From an uncultured Pelagibacteraceae bacterium (GTDB lineage: Bacteria; Pseudomonadota; Alphaproteobacteria; Pelagibacterales; Pelagibacteraceae), in assembly GCA_902581795.1 (NCBI GenBank), contig CACHPL010000001.1:248001-312000 (forward strand): a stretch of 64,000 nucleotides of DNA, given 5' to 3'. The position numbers and the translations under genes were made by a program. Shown here in pieces: positions 1-10,589 of this stretch. Position 1 is the first letter of the stretch, and every line of letters begins with the position of its first letter. The notes below the pieces were generated by a model. That model was not told the DNA's origin. It saw nothing but the letters and a program-made list of their open reading frames with translations, and did no database searches.

Positions 1-918
1 GACTAATATAGCAGCTTTACTCACTTCATCTAGCCCGTTATAAGTCCAATGTTCTATTTTATCTTCTAAATTTCTTATTATACCAAGGTCCTGAAATAAT
101 TTATAAAATTTTTCAAATCTGTGAATACTTCTTTTGTTTGTCATTTGAGAAACATACACTGGTTTTCCAGTAATAGCAGCCTCTGAGATCATAGAGGTAG
201 AATCGCAGGTAACAATAATTATATCCGCAAGTCCTAATGAAGATAAATAGGCTTTTTTATCTCTTTCTTTGATTACCAAATGATCTTCATTAAAATAATT
301 GTAAGCAAGCTTTATAATATTTTCTGGTGTTCTGTATGATGGAATTATAATTAGTTTATATTTTGATGAAATAAACATATTTTTGATTTTTGCAAACATT
401 TTATCCAATTGTTTTTCTGAGAAATTATAATATTTGTTTGGACCTCCAATTACAAAAGTAACAACTTTTTTATCCCCTTGATTAGGTTTTAAGTAATTAA
501 TATTTTTCTGGATTTCTTTAGTTGTTAGATAATGTATGGCGCCTTTAGTTTTAATTACATTTTGCCCCGATAAATTATCATGTTCTGGACAAATAATTGA
601 GTCAAAATTATTTAAATTTACTTTTGGGTCTTGTATATGAATATTAAATACTTCATTTTTAAATCTTCTTTTTAATAAAATTGATGGAATAACACTTTTT
701 CTTCCACAAGAAATTATTACTTTAGAGTCGCAAATAAATTTTTTTTCTAGAATACCTCCAAAAACTGGTGTTAGCTTGGTAGGGATTAAATTCCAAATAT
801 TTTTAAGTTGTATTTTTTCGTGCCTAAAACTTAAGCCTAAAGCGTTAGCCAGGCCCTCGGCTTGACTTATCATACCATGCATACCTTGGGTCAAAAGAAG
901 TGCTTTTAATTTTAACAT
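1..918 (-). CDS. ELM1-family (mitochondrial fission ELM1-like) protein, 3' end cut by window edge
   Basis: An open frame runs without a stop from an ATG at 918 to the window edge, giving about 306 residues with the C-terminus missing. I read it by eye as the ELM1 family: an N-terminal segment with a Q-G-M-H-G-M start, a central stretch ending in V-I-G-G-P-N-K, and a late C-D-S-T-S-M-I-S-E-A-A-x-T-G-K-P-V segment. The last two are typical of the sugar-nucleotide half of GT-B-like folds. Bacterial members are common in alphaproteobacteria, often near cell-envelope genes, but their substrate is not established; the name comes from a plant mitochondrial fission factor. It is divergent from trxB with only 21 nt between start codons. 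Family is fairly sure, function unknown. Confidence 0.72.
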   Translation of the reverse strand, partial: MLKLKALLLTQGMHGMISQAEGLANALGLSFRHEKIQLKNIWNLIPTKLTPVFGGILEKKFICDSKVIISCGRKSVIPSILLKRRFKNEVFNIHIQDPKVNLNNFDSIICPEHDNLSGQNVIKTKGAIHYLTTKEIQKNINYLKPNQGDKKVVTFVIGGPNKYYNFSEKQLDKMFAKIKNMFISSKYKLIIIPSYRTPENIIKLAYNYFNEDHLVIKERDKKAYLSSLGLADIIIVTCDSTSMISEAAITGKPVYVSQMTNKRSIHRFEKFYKLFQDLGIIRNLEDKIEHWTYNGLDEVSKAAILV

Positions 919-939
919 TTATAACTATATATAAATATC

Positions 940-1887
940 ATGAATAAAAAGTCTACTAAACATACAAAAGTGTTGATTCTTGGATCTGGACCGGCAGGCT
1001 ACACTGCAGCTATTTATGCGGCAAGAGCTATGCTTAAACCAATATTAGTATTTGGATCCGAACCAGGGGGTCAATTAACCACAACAACTGATGTTGAAAA
1101 TTTTCCAGGATATTCAAAAGTAATCCAAGGACCGTGGTTGATGGAAGAGATGAAAGGTCAGGCCAAAGCTGTTGGTACTGAAATGATTCAAGATCATATA
1201 AGCAAAGTAGATCTTTCAAAGAAACCTTTTGAGGCAATAGGTGACAGTGGTCAAATTTATACAGCTGATAGTTTTATAGTTTCAACTGGTGCCCAAGCTA
1301 GATGGTTAAATTTAAAATCTGAGACAGAATTCAGAGGTTTTGGAGTATCAGCTTGTGCAACTTGTGACGGTTTCTTCTTTAAGGAGAAAGAGGTTGCGGT
1401 TGTTGGTGGGGGTAATGCTGCAGTTGAGGAAGCAATATTTTTAACAAAATTTGCATCAAAGGTTAAACTCATTCATAGAAGAAATGAATTAAGAGCAGAA
1501 AAAATGCTTCAAGCAAAATTAAAAGCAAATAAAAAAATTGAAATTTTGTGGGATAGTGTTGTTGAAGATGTATTGGGAGAAAAAAACCCAAAATCAGTTA
1601 AAGGTATAAAAATTAAAAATCTTAAAACAAACAAAGTTAGTGAGCTTAAGATAGATGGACTTTTTATTGCTATAGGGCACGATCCGGCTACTTCACTTTT
1701 TAAAGGCCAATTAAATATGGATAAGGAAGGTTATATAGTCACCGAACCTGATTCTACAATTACTAACGTACCTGGGGTCTTTGCAGCCGGAGATGTAAAA
1801 GATAAAATTTTCAGACAAGCAGTGACTGCAGCAGGTATGGGCTGTATGGCTGCACTTGAAGCTGAAAAACATTTGTCATCAAAATGA
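940..1887 (+). CDS. trxB: Thioredoxin-disulfide reductase
   Basis: This is a full-length TrxB of 315 aa, the usual size. It transfers electrons from NADPH through FAD to thioredoxin in the cytoplasm. The FAD-binding G-S-G-P-A-G motif is near residues 15-20, the redox-active C-A-T-C-D-G has its cysteines at residues 139 and 142, and the NADPH-binding G-G-G-N-A-A follows at about 155. The C-terminal A-A-G-D-V segment contacts FAD. The stop codon overlaps the start of the next gene (ATGA). In some SAR11 genomes a trxB lies beside proteorhodopsin and ferredoxin genes; neither is present here. Confidence 0.97.
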   Translation: MNKKSTKHTKVLILGSGPAGYTAAIYAARAMLKPILVFGSEPGGQLTTTTDVENFPGYSKVIQGPWLMEEMKGQAKAVGTEMIQDHISKVDLSKKPFEAIGDSGQIYTADSFIVSTGAQARWLNLKSETEFRGFGVSACATCDGFFFKEKEVAVVGGGNAAVEEAIFLTKFASKVKLIHRRNELRAEKMLQAKLKANKKIEILWDSVVEDVLGEKNPKSVKGIKIKNLKTNKVSELKIDGLFIAIGHDPATSLFKGQLNMDKEGYIVTEPDSTITNVPGVFAAGDVKDKIFRQAVTAAGMGCMAALEAEKHLSSK

Positions 1888-2906
1888 GCGATAAAGTTTT
1901 ATTAACAGGAATAAGTGGATGGATTGCCAAACATACTTCGATAGAATTATTAAATTCTGGCTATGAAGTTTTAGGAACAGTAAGAAATAAAAATTTAGTT
2001 GAGCAAACAAAAGAAACTATAGGCAAATACGCTTCTATTGATAAATTGTCATTTGTTGAGTTAGATCTTATAAAAGATGATGGATGGAATGAAGCTGCAA
2101 AGGGATGTAAATATATATTTCATATTGCTTCTCCTTTTCCGATGAAAGTTTCAAATAATAGAGAAATTTTGTTGCCCCCTGCTGTAGATGGAACATTGAG
2201 AGTTTTAAAAGCCGGAGTAAATGCGGGTGTTGAGCAAATAATTAAAACTTCCTCGATTGTTGCAATGTTTAGAAAACCTAACAGAAGCAATCCTTATACT
2301 TTTGGAGAAAACGATTGGACAGACGAAAATTGGATAGAGGGTGTAAATGATTATTTTTTATCAAAAACAAAAGCAGAAAGAGCTGCTTGGGATTTTATGG
2401 AGGGTAAAGGATTAAAAAACAAATTAACAACAATTAATCCTGGTGGGGTATTTGGTGATGCTTTAGATAAAAAAGGGGGTACATCAATAGAATATGTTAG
2501 GCAATTTATGGCCGGTAAATTTCCAGGCGCGCCTAAATTCGCAGTTTTAATTTCTGATGTTAAAGATATAGCAAAAGCTCATGTGGCCTGTATTGGTAAT
2601 AAAAAAGTTGGTGGAAGGAGATTAATTGTTGGAAAGGAAGTGAAAAGACTAGTTGAGTTATCTCAATTGATTGCCGAAGCGATGCCTGAATATGCTAAAA
2701 AACTTCCGAAAAAAGAACTTCCAAATTTCATGGTTAAATTAATAAGTTATATAGATTCAAGCGCTAAAATGATGATACCGGATCTAGGAATTTTAATGCA
2801 AACAGACACTTCTTATGCTGAAGAATTGCTGGGTTTTAAGTTTAAACCTGCAAAAGATTGCATGGCCGAGAATGCTAGATCAGTTGTAAGATTGGGATTA
2901 GTTTAA
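1884..2906 (+). CDS. NAD(P)-dependent epimerase/dehydratase (extended SDR, dihydroflavonol-4-reductase-like)
   Basis: The 340-aa protein starts with the nucleotide-binding L-L-T-G-I-S-G-W-I-A motif (a variant of T-G-x-x-G-x-x-G). It continues with H-I-A-S-P-F-P, a strand typical of cinnamoyl-CoA/dihydroflavonol reductases. A catalytic Y-x-x-x-K equivalent appears as Y-F-L-S-K-T-K-A-E near residue 155. The closest architecture is the dihydroflavonol-4-reductase-like subgroup of extended SDRs, whose bacterial substrates are mostly unknown. The ATG overlaps the trxB stop by 4 nt, so the two are probably co-transcribed. Its 3' end overlaps the convergent aminotransferase gene by 9 nt. The substrate cannot be told from sequence. 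Confidence 0.85.
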   Translation: MSDKVLLTGISGWIAKHTSIELLNSGYEVLGTVRNKNLVEQTKETIGKYASIDKLSFVELDLIKDDGWNEAAKGCKYIFHIASPFPMKVSNNREILLPPAVDGTLRVLKAGVNAGVEQIIKTSSIVAMFRKPNRSNPYTFGENDWTDENWIEGVNDYFLSKTKAERAAWDFMEGKGLKNKLTTINPGGVFGDALDKKGGTSIEYVRQFMAGKFPGAPKFAVLISDVKDIAKAHVACIGNKKVGGRRLIVGKEVKRLVELSQLIAEAMPEYAKKLPKKELPNFMVKLISYIDSSAKMMIPDLGILMQTDTSYAEELLGFKFKPAKDCMAENARSVVRLGLV

Positions 2907-4085
2907 ACTTTCACAAAATGATTTAATTCTGTCTAAAGCTTTTTTAAGATTTTCCATGGAGGTTGCGTAAGAAATTCTGAAATATCCATCTAAACCAAAT
3001 GCAGATCCTTGGACTACTGCCACTTCTGCCTTCTCAAGTAATTTTTCAACGAATTCTTTGTCTGTTTTCAGCTTGGTTTTATCTCCTAATAATTTCTTGC
3101 AATTTGGAAATACATAGAAGGCTCCGCTAGGTTTTAAACAGCTCAGTCCATTTATACTGTTTAAGGTTTTAACTACAAAGTCTCTTCTTTCCTTAAAAGA
3201 GTCTGATCTAGTTTTTATAAAATCTTGAGTTCCATTCAAAGCCTCTACAGCTGCTGCCTGACTAATTGATGAAGGGTTTGTTGTGGATTGTGACTGAATT
3301 TTTGCCACAGCTTTAATTATATCTTGTGGTCCCGCACCATAACCTATTCTCCATCCTGTCATAGAGTAAGATTTGCTTACGCCATTCATTGTTAAAGTTC
3401 TATCTTTTAAAGATTCTATTTGTGCAATTGTAAAAAATTTAAAATTGTCATAAGTTATATGTTCGTAAATATCATCACTTAAAATAAAAACGTGTTTATT
3501 GTCTTTTAATATTTTTGATAATTCTTCAATTTCTTTTTTTGTGTAACATGAGCCGGTAGGATTTGAAGGTGAATTTATAATCAGCCACTTCGTTTTTTTT
3601 CCAATTGCTTTTTTTAATTCTGTTGGGGTTATTTTAAATTCATTTTCTTCTGAACACTTAACTATTTTGGGTGTTCCGCCAGCTAATAAAACCATATCAG
3701 GATAAGATACCCAGTAAGGTGCTGGGATTATGACTTCATCTCCCGGATTGAGTGTTGCCATGAACACATTATAAAGAACTTGTTTACCTCCAGTTCCAAC
3801 AGAAATTTGATCAAGTTCGTAAGATAAATTGTTTTCTCTTTTAAACTTTCCCTGGATAGCTTTTTTTAATTTTGGAGTTCCATCAACAGCTGTATATTTG
3901 GTATCACCTTTTTTTATAGCCTCTATAGCTGCCTCTTTAATGTTGTCGGGGGTATCAAAATCAGGTTCTCCGGCACCAAGACCAATAACGTCTTTGCCGG
4001 CTGCCCTCATTTCTCTTGCTTTTGAGGTAACAGCTATGGTTGGTGAGGGTTTAATTCGCTTTAAACTATTGGAAACTATGCTCAT
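2898..4085 (-). CDS. aatA: Aspartate aminotransferase-type PLP enzyme (class I/II)
   Basis: This is a 395-aa fold-type I aminotransferase. It shows the substrate-binding G-L-G-A-G-E-P-D-F-D-T-P segment near residue 35, the N-S-P-S-N-P-T-G motif near 170, the PLP-anchoring D-D-I-Y-E near 205, the Schiff-base lysine in S-K-S-Y-S-M-T-G-W-R near 238, and a C-terminal arginine in F-R-I-S-Y. These match the I-gamma aspartate aminotransferases of alphaproteobacteria, which exchange the amino groups of aspartate and glutamate; some members also use prephenate or aromatic acids. The start at 4085 puts the family's usual N-terminus in place. It is divergent from uvrB with a 35-nt gap that must carry both promoters. 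Confidence 0.92.
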   Translation of the reverse strand: MSIVSNSLKRIKPSPTIAVTSKAREMRAAGKDVIGLGAGEPDFDTPDNIKEAAIEAIKKGDTKYTAVDGTPKLKKAIQGKFKRENNLSYELDQISVGTGGKQVLYNVFMATLNPGDEVIIPAPYWVSYPDMVLLAGGTPKIVKCSEENEFKITPTELKKAIGKKTKWLIINSPSNPTGSCYTKKEIEELSKILKDNKHVFILSDDIYEHITYDNFKFFTIAQIESLKDRTLTMNGVSKSYSMTGWRIGYGAGPQDIIKAVAKIQSQSTTNPSSISQAAAVEALNGTQDFIKTRSDSFKERRDFVVKTLNSINGLSCLKPSGAFYVFPNCKKLLGDKTKLKTDKEFVEKLLEKAEVAVVQGSAFGLDGYFRISYATSMENLKKALDRIKSFCESLN

Positions 4086-4120
4086 TGAAATTTATAATAT
4101 TTTGTTATTATTAACACAAA

Positions 4121-6292
4121 ATGCAAAATACATACCAAGAAAAAATAGATAATTTAGAGGCTAATAACGCTCCTGTTAAGAAAAAACTTGAAGGCGGAAT
4201 TAAGTTTAAAATTAAAAGTAATTTTCAACCTGCTGGGGATCAACCTGAAGCAATTAAAAAGATACTTAAAAATTTAAAAGATAAACAGAGTGAACAGGTT
4301 CTGCTGGGTGTCACTGGGTCTGGAAAAACCTTTACTATGGCAAAAGTAATAGAATCTTCAAATCGACCTGCTTTAGTTTTAGCACCGAATAAAACTTTAG
4401 CTGCACAATTATACGGCGAAATGAAAAGTTTTTTTCCAAATAATGCTGTTGAGTATTTTGTGTCTTATTATGATTATTATACTCCTGAGGCATATGTTCC
4501 AAGGTCAGATACTTATATAGAAAAAGAGGCTTCTATAAATGAACAGATAGATAGGATGAGGCATTCGGCAACTAGATCTTTGCTTGAAAGAGATGACGTA
4601 ATTATTGTAGCTAGTGTTTCTTGTATTTATGGACTTGGTTCAGTTGAAGCTTATAGCAAGATGACATTGGCGTTAAAAAAAAATTATGAATATGAAAGGG
4701 AAGAAATTATTAAAACATTTGTTAATTTGCAATATAAGAGAAATGATCAAAATTTTTTCCGAGGTACTTTTAGAGTTAGAGGAGAAAATTTAGAAATATT
4801 CCCATCACATTTAGAAGATAGAGCTTGGAGATTAAGTTTAAATGGAAATAAACTAGAAAAAATAGAGGAATTTGATCCTCTAACGGGAGACAAAACAAAC
4901 GATTTTGCGGTAATAAAATTATATGCTAACAGCCATTACATAACTCCAAAACCAACTATTGATCAAGCTATTAAAGAAATTAAAAAAGAATTGGAAGTGA
5001 CTTTAGAAGATCATAAGACAAATAATAAACTTTTAGAAGCACAGAGATTGAGAGAAAGAACTAAGTTTGATCTTGAAATGATAGAAGCAACAGGAACATG
5101 TGCGGGAATTGAAAATTATTCAAGATTTTTATCTGGAAGAAATAAAGGGGAACCTCCGCCTACTCTTTTTGAATATTTTCCTGACAATACTATTATATTT
5201 GTAGATGAAAGCCACGTAACTGTCCCTCAATTAAATGGTATGTACAAAGGTGATCACACGAGAAAGAAAACTCTCGCTGAGTATGGTTTCAGATTACCTT
5301 CCTGTATGGATAATAGACCATTAAAGTTTGAAGAGTGGGATGCTATGAGAACTCAAACTGTTTTTGTATCCGCCACTCCTGGGCCTTGGGAACTAAAACA
5401 AACTCAAAATAAATATATAGATCAAGTTATAAGACCAACAGGCTTAATTGATCCACCCGTTGAGATACGACCAGCGAAAACTCAGGTTGATGATTTATTC
5501 CATGAGTCTAACAAAGTTATTGGTAAAGGATATAGAATTTTAGTTACAACTCTTACAAAAAAAATGGCAGAAGATTTAACAGAATATCTTCACGAAAACG
5601 GTTTGAAAGTAAGATATATGCACTCAGACATAGATACACTTGAGAGAATTGAAATTATCAGAGATTTACGAATGGGTGTTTTTGATATTTTGGTTGGTAT
5701 CAATCTATTAAGAGAAGGATTAGATATACCAGAATGTGCATTAGTTGCAATTTTAGACGCAGACAAAGAGGGTTTTTTAAGATCAGAAACCTCATTAATT
5801 CAAACCATTGGTAGGGCTGCGAGAAATGTAGATGGCAAAGTAATTCTTTATGCAGATAAAGTAACAAAAAGCATTGATAAAGCCATTAAAGAGACTGATA
5901 GAAGAAGAAGTAGACAGGTTGAATATAATAAAAAAAATAATATTAGTGCAGAGTCGGTCAAGAAGGAGATTAATGATATTTTAGAGTCAGTTTATGAAAA
6001 AGATTACATAAAAATTAGCGAAGGTTCGAATGTTGGTGGAAACTTAAAAAAACACCTTAAAGCACTAAATAAAAAAATGAAAGAAGCAGCATCAAATTTA
6101 GAATTTGAGGAAGCAGCAAAAATTAGAGATGAAATTAGAAAATTGGAGACAAATGAACTTGAAATTAATTTAAATCCAAAAATTTCTCAGTACAATTTGA
6201 ATAAAAAAGTATATCCTCAAGGAAGGTCTAAAATGGGAATGCCAGGCACTAAACCAAGAAAATCTATTAAAAAATGGAAGCCAAAAAAATAA
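4121..6292 (+). CDS. uvrB: Excinuclease ABC subunit B
   Basis: UvrB is the helicase-like damage-verification subunit of nucleotide excision repair. It is loaded by UvrA and recruits UvrC. This 723-aa copy has Walker A G-V-T-G-S-G-K-T at residues 63-70, the aromatic beta-hairpin Y-D-Y-Y-T-P-E-A-Y that clamps damaged DNA, the helicase D-E-S-H box, the C-terminal G-R-A-A-R motif VI, and a terminal UVR domain (F-E-E-A-A-x-x-R-D-E-I) that contacts UvrC. About 25 basic and polar residues precede the conserved core, longer than in Escherichia coli but usual in alphaproteobacteria. The end overlaps the next gene by 19 nt, and uvrC follows two genes later. Confidence 0.98.
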   Translation: MQNTYQEKIDNLEANNAPVKKKLEGGIKFKIKSNFQPAGDQPEAIKKILKNLKDKQSEQVLLGVTGSGKTFTMAKVIESSNRPALVLAPNKTLAAQLYGEMKSFFPNNAVEYFVSYYDYYTPEAYVPRSDTYIEKEASINEQIDRMRHSATRSLLERDDVIIVASVSCIYGLGSVEAYSKMTLALKKNYEYEREEIIKTFVNLQYKRNDQNFFRGTFRVRGENLEIFPSHLEDRAWRLSLNGNKLEKIEEFDPLTGDKTNDFAVIKLYANSHYITPKPTIDQAIKEIKKELEVTLEDHKTNNKLLEAQRLRERTKFDLEMIEATGTCAGIENYSRFLSGRNKGEPPPTLFEYFPDNTIIFVDESHVTVPQLNGMYKGDHTRKKTLAEYGFRLPSCMDNRPLKFEEWDAMRTQTVFVSATPGPWELKQTQNKYIDQVIRPTGLIDPPVEIRPAKTQVDDLFHESNKVIGKGYRILVTTLTKKMAEDLTEYLHENGLKVRYMHSDIDTLERIEIIRDLRMGVFDILVGINLLREGLDIPECALVAILDADKEGFLRSETSLIQTIGRAARNVDGKVILYADKVTKSIDKAIKETDRRRSRQVEYNKKNNISAESVKKEINDILESVYEKDYIKISEGSNVGGNLKKHLKALNKKMKEAASNLEFEEAAKIRDEIRKLETNELEINLNPKISQYNLNKKVYPQGRSKMGMPGTKPRKSIKKWKPKK

Positions 6293-7029
6293 TTATAACT
6301 GGTGGTGCTACTAGAATTGGTTCAGCTATAGCAAAAAGTTTAGCTGGGTACGATATTGATATAATAATTCATTTTAACAAATCAAAAAAATCAGCACAAC
6401 AATTAAAGTCGGAACTAGAAGAAATGGGTAGTAAGGTTCATTTAATTAAGGCAGACTTAAGTAAAATTAATCAAGTTAAAAAAATAGTGCCATTTGCTCA
6501 CAAAAAAATGAAAGGTTTAGACTGTCTAATTAACAATGCATCTTTATTTGAAAATGATGATTTGGAAAATTTTAGTGATAAAGGTTTTTCAAAACATGTA
6601 GATGTAAATTTAAAAGCCCCAGCATTTTTAATTAAAGATTTTAAAAGATATGTGAAAAATAAAGAGGCAAACGTTATAAATATTATTGATCAAAGAGTAA
6701 AAAAACTTACTCCTTTCTTTTTTTCATATACTTTGAGTAAAGCTGCACTTGCAACACTCACAACTACTGCTGCTATGAAACTTGCTCCTAATATAAGAGT
6801 AAATGGAATTTCGCCAGGTCCAACTTTAAAAAATAAGAGACAATCAGAAAAACATTTTAAAGCTCAATGGAAATCTACAATCCTTCAAAAGCAAGTTGAT
6901 TTAAATAATATATGTGCATCAATTAAATATTTCCTAGAAAATGATAGCATTACAGGCCAAATAATTAGTGTAGATAGTGGCCAAAGTTTAGCGTGGAAAA
7001 CACCTGATATAATTAAATCAAAAGAATGA
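6274..7029 (+). CDS. SDR oxidoreductase, pteridine/dihydromonapterin reductase-like
   Basis: This is a 251-aa classical short-chain dehydrogenase. The N-terminal [12 protein letters not shown] cofactor motif has an arginine after the Thr, as in pteridine reductases. I-N-N-A-S is near residue 88 and the catalytic Y-x-x-x-K appears as Y-T-L-S-K-A-A near 152. The C-terminus has the S-P-G-P-T segment and a final I-x-V-D-S-G. The gene overlaps uvrB by 19 nt and is followed, with a 4-nt overlap, by folB. That location in a folate context favours a FolM/PTR1-like role reducing a dihydropterin. General SDR identity is certain; the pterin substrate is inferred from neighbours and motif. Confidence 0.8.
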   Translation: MEAKKIIITGGATRIGSAIAKSLAGYDIDIIIHFNKSKKSAQQLKSELEEMGSKVHLIKADLSKINQVKKIVPFAHKKMKGLDCLINNASLFENDDLENFSDKGFSKHVDVNLKAPAFLIKDFKRYVKNKEANVINIIDQRVKKLTPFFFSYTLSKAALATLTTTAAMKLAPNIRVNGISPGPTLKNKRQSEKHFKAQWKSTILQKQVDLNNICASIKYFLENDSITGQIISVDSGQSLAWKTPDIIKSKE

Positions 7030-7430
7030 AAATAATTAAATTTAAACAAAAAAGATTTTATAGTTATAAAAGAAAAGTTCTAATAAAGGATTTAGTATTA
7101 AAGATTTCTGTAGGAATTCATAATTTTGAAAAAAAGAAAAAACAAAGAGTAAAATTTAATTTAGTTATAAATATTGATCAGAATCTTATTCCAAATGATA
7201 AAGATTTAAAAAGTATAATTAACTACGAACAAGTAATTAAAGCTATTAAAAAAATTACTTCTAGAAAGCATTATCCGCTACTTGAGACTTTGGCAGAAAA
7301 GATATTCTTAAAGCTTTTTGAGAATTTGAAAATAAAAAAAATTCTTTTAAGAATTGAAAAATTAGATGTCATTAAAAATACAACTTCAGTTGGAATTGAG
7401 TTAGAAAAAACTAGAACAAATGAGTATTGA
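7026..7430 (+). CDS. folB: Dihydroneopterin aldolase
   Basis: FolB cleaves 7,8-dihydroneopterin to 6-hydroxymethyl-dihydropterin and glycolaldehyde in folate synthesis. The 134-aa protein carries an I-S-V-G-I-H-N-F-E segment near residue 28, where the conserved Glu/His region lies. It also has the I-N-Y-E-Q-V motif near 66 and the [10 protein letters not shown] helix near 80 that supplies the substrate-binding Glu. About 17 basic residues precede the family core, so a later start is possible, but the ATG at 7026 overlaps the previous stop and fits coupling. It overlaps uvrC by 11 nt. Confidence 0.88.
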   Translation: MKIIKFKQKRFYSYKRKVLIKDLVLKISVGIHNFEKKKKQRVKFNLVINIDQNLIPNDKDLKSIINYEQVIKAIKKITSRKHYPLLETLAEKIFLKLFENLKIKKILLRIEKLDVIKNTTSVGIELEKTRTNEY

Positions 7431-9255
7431 AAAAGGTAAAGATATAATTCGAAAGAAGATAGTAAATCTCACAAATAATCCTGGTGTTTATAAAATGCTG
7501 AGTGATAAAAGTGAAATTCTTTATGTTGGCAAAGCCAAAAATATTCCAAATCGTTTGAAAAGCTATATTTCAGAGAGTCACCTTCCAATACGAACAGAAA
7601 GAATGCTCTCACTAACAAGAAGGCTTGAAACTACAACAACAACAAATGAGAGTGAAGCTCTATTATTAGAAGCAAATCTAATCAAAAAGCATAAGCCGAG
7701 ATTCAATATTTTATTAAGAGATGATAAGTCGTTCCCGTATATTTTTATTGGTCAAAAAGATAAATGGCCACAATTAACAAAACTTAGAGGAAAAAAAAAT
7801 AGAGAGGGATATTATTTTGGACCTTTTGCATCCGTAGGATCAGCAAACTGGACAATTAAAATTCTTCAAAAAATATTTTTGTTAAGAGTTTGTGATGATA
7901 CAGTTTTCAAAAATAGGGATAGAGCATGTATTTTATATCAAATCAGAAGGTGCTCCGCACCTTGTGTGGGCAAAATTGAGGAAGAAAGTTATAAAAATTT
8001 AGTCGGTGATGCAGTCGATTTTATCTCCGGTAAATCACAAAGAATTCAAAAAAACTTATCTACAGAAATGGAGAAAGCTAGCAAGGATTTAGATTACGAA
8101 AAAGCTGCTATCATTAGGGACAGAATAAAAGCACTAACACAAATTCAATCTTCCCAAAAAATAAATCAAACAAACCTTAAAGAAGCGGATGTTGTATCTG
8201 TTTTTAAAGAGTCTGGTAAGACTTGTGTTCAAGTTTTCTTTTTTAGGTCAAAGCAAAATTGGGGTAATCAGGCTTTTTTTCCAAAACATGATCCTGACGA
8301 AAAGGAGGAAAAAATTTTATCATCTTTTTTAGGTCAATTTTATGAAAACAAAACTGTACCTAAGCTTGTTCTTTTAAATATTGAAATTTATGAAAAGGCT
8401 TTATTAGAAAAAACATTCTCTAGAAGAGAAAAGAAAGAAATAGTAATTAAAAAAGCCGCTACTAAAGACGAAAAAATTGTTTCAGAAATGGCTAAGAAAA
8501 ATGCCAAACAAGCTTTAACACAAAAAATTTTGGAGACCGAGAGTAATTCAAAATTGATAGATAAACTTTCTGATAAATTTAATTTAAATTTTAACGTTAA
8601 TCTTATTGAGGTATATGATAATAGCCACGTGCAAGGATCAGATTCTGTGGGTGCACTTATTACTTTTGGCAAAGAGGGTTTTATTAAAAAAAGATACAGA
8701 AAATTTAATATTAAATCTGATGCGGTCAAAGGTGATGACTACGGCATGATGAAAGAAGTTTTAAATAGAAGATTTGTAAGAGCGATTAAAGATGAAAATA
8801 CTAATATGACACTACCAGATTTAATATTGATAGATGGTGGCAAAGGCCAATACTCTGTTAGTAGAGAAGTTTTAAATGACCTTGGTCTTCATGAATTACC
8901 AATAATCGCTATTGCAAAAGGAAAAAATAGAAATGCAGGTGATGAGACTTTTTTTCATGATAATAAAATTGTTAAGTTCAAAAAAAATGACCCTACCCTT
9001 TTTTTTCTTCAGAGACTTAGAGATGAAGCACATAGATTTGCAATTAGTACACATAGAGCCAAAAGAAGGAAAAATTTAAGCAAATCTTTACTTGATCAAA
9101 TTTCAGGAATAGGTAGAAATAGAAAAAGATCTTTGCTTCATCACTTTGGTTCTGCAAAATCAGTTGAGTCTGCAAGTTTTGAAGATTTAAAGTCTGTAGA
9201 GGGAATCGAGGAAAAAATGGCAAAAAAAATTCATGATTTTTTCCACGATAACTAA
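7420..9255 (+). CDS. uvrC: Excinuclease ABC subunit C
   Basis: UvrC makes both incisions in nucleotide excision repair. In 611 aa the order is complete. First comes the N-terminal GIY-YIG nuclease, with the variant G-V-Y...Y-V-G-K-A near residues 21-40. Then a cysteine cluster ([13 protein letters not shown]) near 170-180, a UVR domain (L-D-Y-E-K-A-A-x-x-R-D) near 225 that pairs with the UvrB tail, and the RNase H-like UvrC endonuclease domain with Y-D-N-S-H and L-I-D-G-G-K-G-Q. It ends in a helix-hairpin-helix pair (I-S-G-I-G, V-E-G-I-E). The gap to pgsA is 2 nt. Confidence 0.97.
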   Translation: MSIEKGKDIIRKKIVNLTNNPGVYKMLSDKSEILYVGKAKNIPNRLKSYISESHLPIRTERMLSLTRRLETTTTTNESEALLLEANLIKKHKPRFNILLRDDKSFPYIFIGQKDKWPQLTKLRGKKNREGYYFGPFASVGSANWTIKILQKIFLLRVCDDTVFKNRDRACILYQIRRCSAPCVGKIEEESYKNLVGDAVDFISGKSQRIQKNLSTEMEKASKDLDYEKAAIIRDRIKALTQIQSSQKINQTNLKEADVVSVFKESGKTCVQVFFFRSKQNWGNQAFFPKHDPDEKEEKILSSFLGQFYENKTVPKLVLLNIEIYEKALLEKTFSRREKKEIVIKKAATKDEKIVSEMAKKNAKQALTQKILETESNSKLIDKLSDKFNLNFNVNLIEVYDNSHVQGSDSVGALITFGKEGFIKKRYRKFNIKSDAVKGDDYGMMKEVLNRRFVRAIKDENTNMTLPDLILIDGGKGQYSVSREVLNDLGLHELPIIAIAKGKNRNAGDETFFHDNKIVKFKKNDPTLFFLQRLRDEAHRFAISTHRAKRRKNLSKSLLDQISGIGRNRKRSLLHHFGSAKSVESASFEDLKSVEGIEEKMAKKIHDFFHDN

Positions 9256-9257
9256 TT

Positions 9258-9842
9258 ATGAAAATAAAAATACCCAATATATTAACAATAGGCAGAATAA
9301 TTATTGTCCCAATTTTTGTTTTTTCGTTTTTTATTCCTGGAATAGTCGGTGATTTAGTTCCATTTTTTCTTTTCATTCTAGCAAGTTTTACTGATTACTT
9401 AGATGGTCTTTTAGCTAGGCTTTACAAAGAAGAGTCTAAGTTGGGAGAGCTTTTAGATCCAATTGCAGATAAAATTTTAGTTTCTGCAGCTCTAGTTTTA
9501 TTAGTAATGAATGGAATTATTAAAAACTACGAGGTAATCGCTGCTATCATCATATTAACTAGAGAAATATTAATATCTGGATTAAGAGAGTTTTTGGCAA
9601 AACAGGCGGTATCGATGCCGGTTTCAAATCTTGCAAAATTTAAGACCTTCATTCAAATGTTTTCTATAGCAATTTTATTAACTGGGGATACGGGGAATAA
9701 GCTTATAAATTTCCAAGATTATAATGCACAAACTATAGGAATAATTTTGTTGTGGCTTTCAGCTTTTTTAACTTTGTATACAGCTTATGACTATTTTGCT
9801 AAAGGTATTATTAGTGCGATGGATGATGATGAAAAGAAATGA
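9258..9842 (+). CDS. pgsA: CDP-diacylglycerol-glycerol-3-phosphate 3-phosphatidyltransferase
   Basis: PgsA makes phosphatidylglycerol phosphate at the inner membrane. The 194-aa protein has the CDP-alcohol phosphotransferase signature D-G-x2-A-R-x8-G-x3-D-x3-D intact (D-G-L-L-A-R, then G-E-L-L-D-P-I-A-D) near residues 48-72. Four or more hydrophobic spans lie along the chain. The N-terminus I-P-N-I-L-T-I-G-R is typical of the family. uvrC-pgsA adjacency is common in proteobacteria. Confidence 0.95.
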   Translation: MKIKIPNILTIGRIIIVPIFVFSFFIPGIVGDLVPFFLFILASFTDYLDGLLARLYKEESKLGELLDPIADKILVSAALVLLVMNGIIKNYEVIAAIIILTREILISGLREFLAKQAVSMPVSNLAKFKTFIQMFSIAILLTGDTGNKLINFQDYNAQTIGIILLWLSAFLTLYTAYDYFAKGIISAMDDDEKK

Positions 9843-9845
9843 TTT

Positions 9846-10589
9846 ATGTCCCTATCTGATATCAATATAAGAGAAAGAAAATTTCACAATGAACTACATG
9901 CTTCCGGTCAAGAAAGATCTCAAAATAAATTTTACAAGGCTTTATATCATTTATACAGCGATTTTATAAATATTTTACAGGTTAAAACCAAATCCGCAGA
10001 AGTGCTAGATTATGGTTGTGGCATAGGAAATTTTGCTGAACAAATTAGCGCTTTTAAACCAAAGAAAATTATTGCAATAGATATCTCTGAAGAAGCAATT
10101 AAAAAAGCGAAAAATAGAAAACAAACGAATAATAACAAAATAGACTACAGAGTTGATAATTGTGAAAAACTAAGTTTGGATAAAAATAGTTTTGATTTAG
10201 TTTATGGTTCAGGAATACTTCACCATCTCAATTTGGATAAATCTTTAAATGAGATTAATAGGGTGCTTAAAAAAAACGGAACTTTAATTTTTGTTGAGCC
10301 TCTTGCAACAAATCCATTCATAAATATTTATAGAAAATTTACTCCTAAAGCTAGATCAGAAGATGAACACCCATTTAAATATGATGACATAAATCTTATT
10401 AAAAAAATGTTCAAAAATGTAGAGATAAAATATTACGGATTTCTAACGCTAATTTTATTTCCACTATATAAATCTCCAGCAGAGTCAAAATTATTTGGGG
10501 TAATAAGTAAAATTGATAAGTTCTTATTAAGTCAAAAATATTTAAAATTTCTTGCCTGGTCAGTAATAATTAGCGCAGAAAAGAGTTAG
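9846..10589 (+). CDS. Class I SAM-dependent methyltransferase, substrate unknown
   Basis: The 247-aa protein has the SAM-binding motif I as V-L-D-Y-G-C-G-I-G-N-F near residue 55, an acidic motif II (A-I-D-I-S), and a post-motif G-S-G-I-L-H-H-L typical of UbiE/UbiG-like and sugar or lipid methyltransferases. The C-terminal part includes a hydrophobic stretch (F-L-T-L-I-L-F-P-L) that may contact a lipid or membrane. It starts 3 nt after pgsA, so it may belong to the same operon, but that does not identify the substrate. The stop overlaps the convergent ilvE by 4 nt. Confidence 0.8.
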   Translation: MSLSDINIRERKFHNELHASGQERSQNKFYKALYHLYSDFINILQVKTKSAEVLDYGCGIGNFAEQISAFKPKKIIAIDISEEAIKKAKNRKQTNNNKIDYRVDNCEKLSLDKNSFDLVYGSGILHHLNLDKSLNEINRVLKKNGTLIFVEPLATNPFINIYRKFTPKARSEDEHPFKYDDINLIKKMFKNVEIKYYGFLTLILFPLYKSPAESKLFGVISKIDKFLLSQKYLKFLAWSVIISAEKS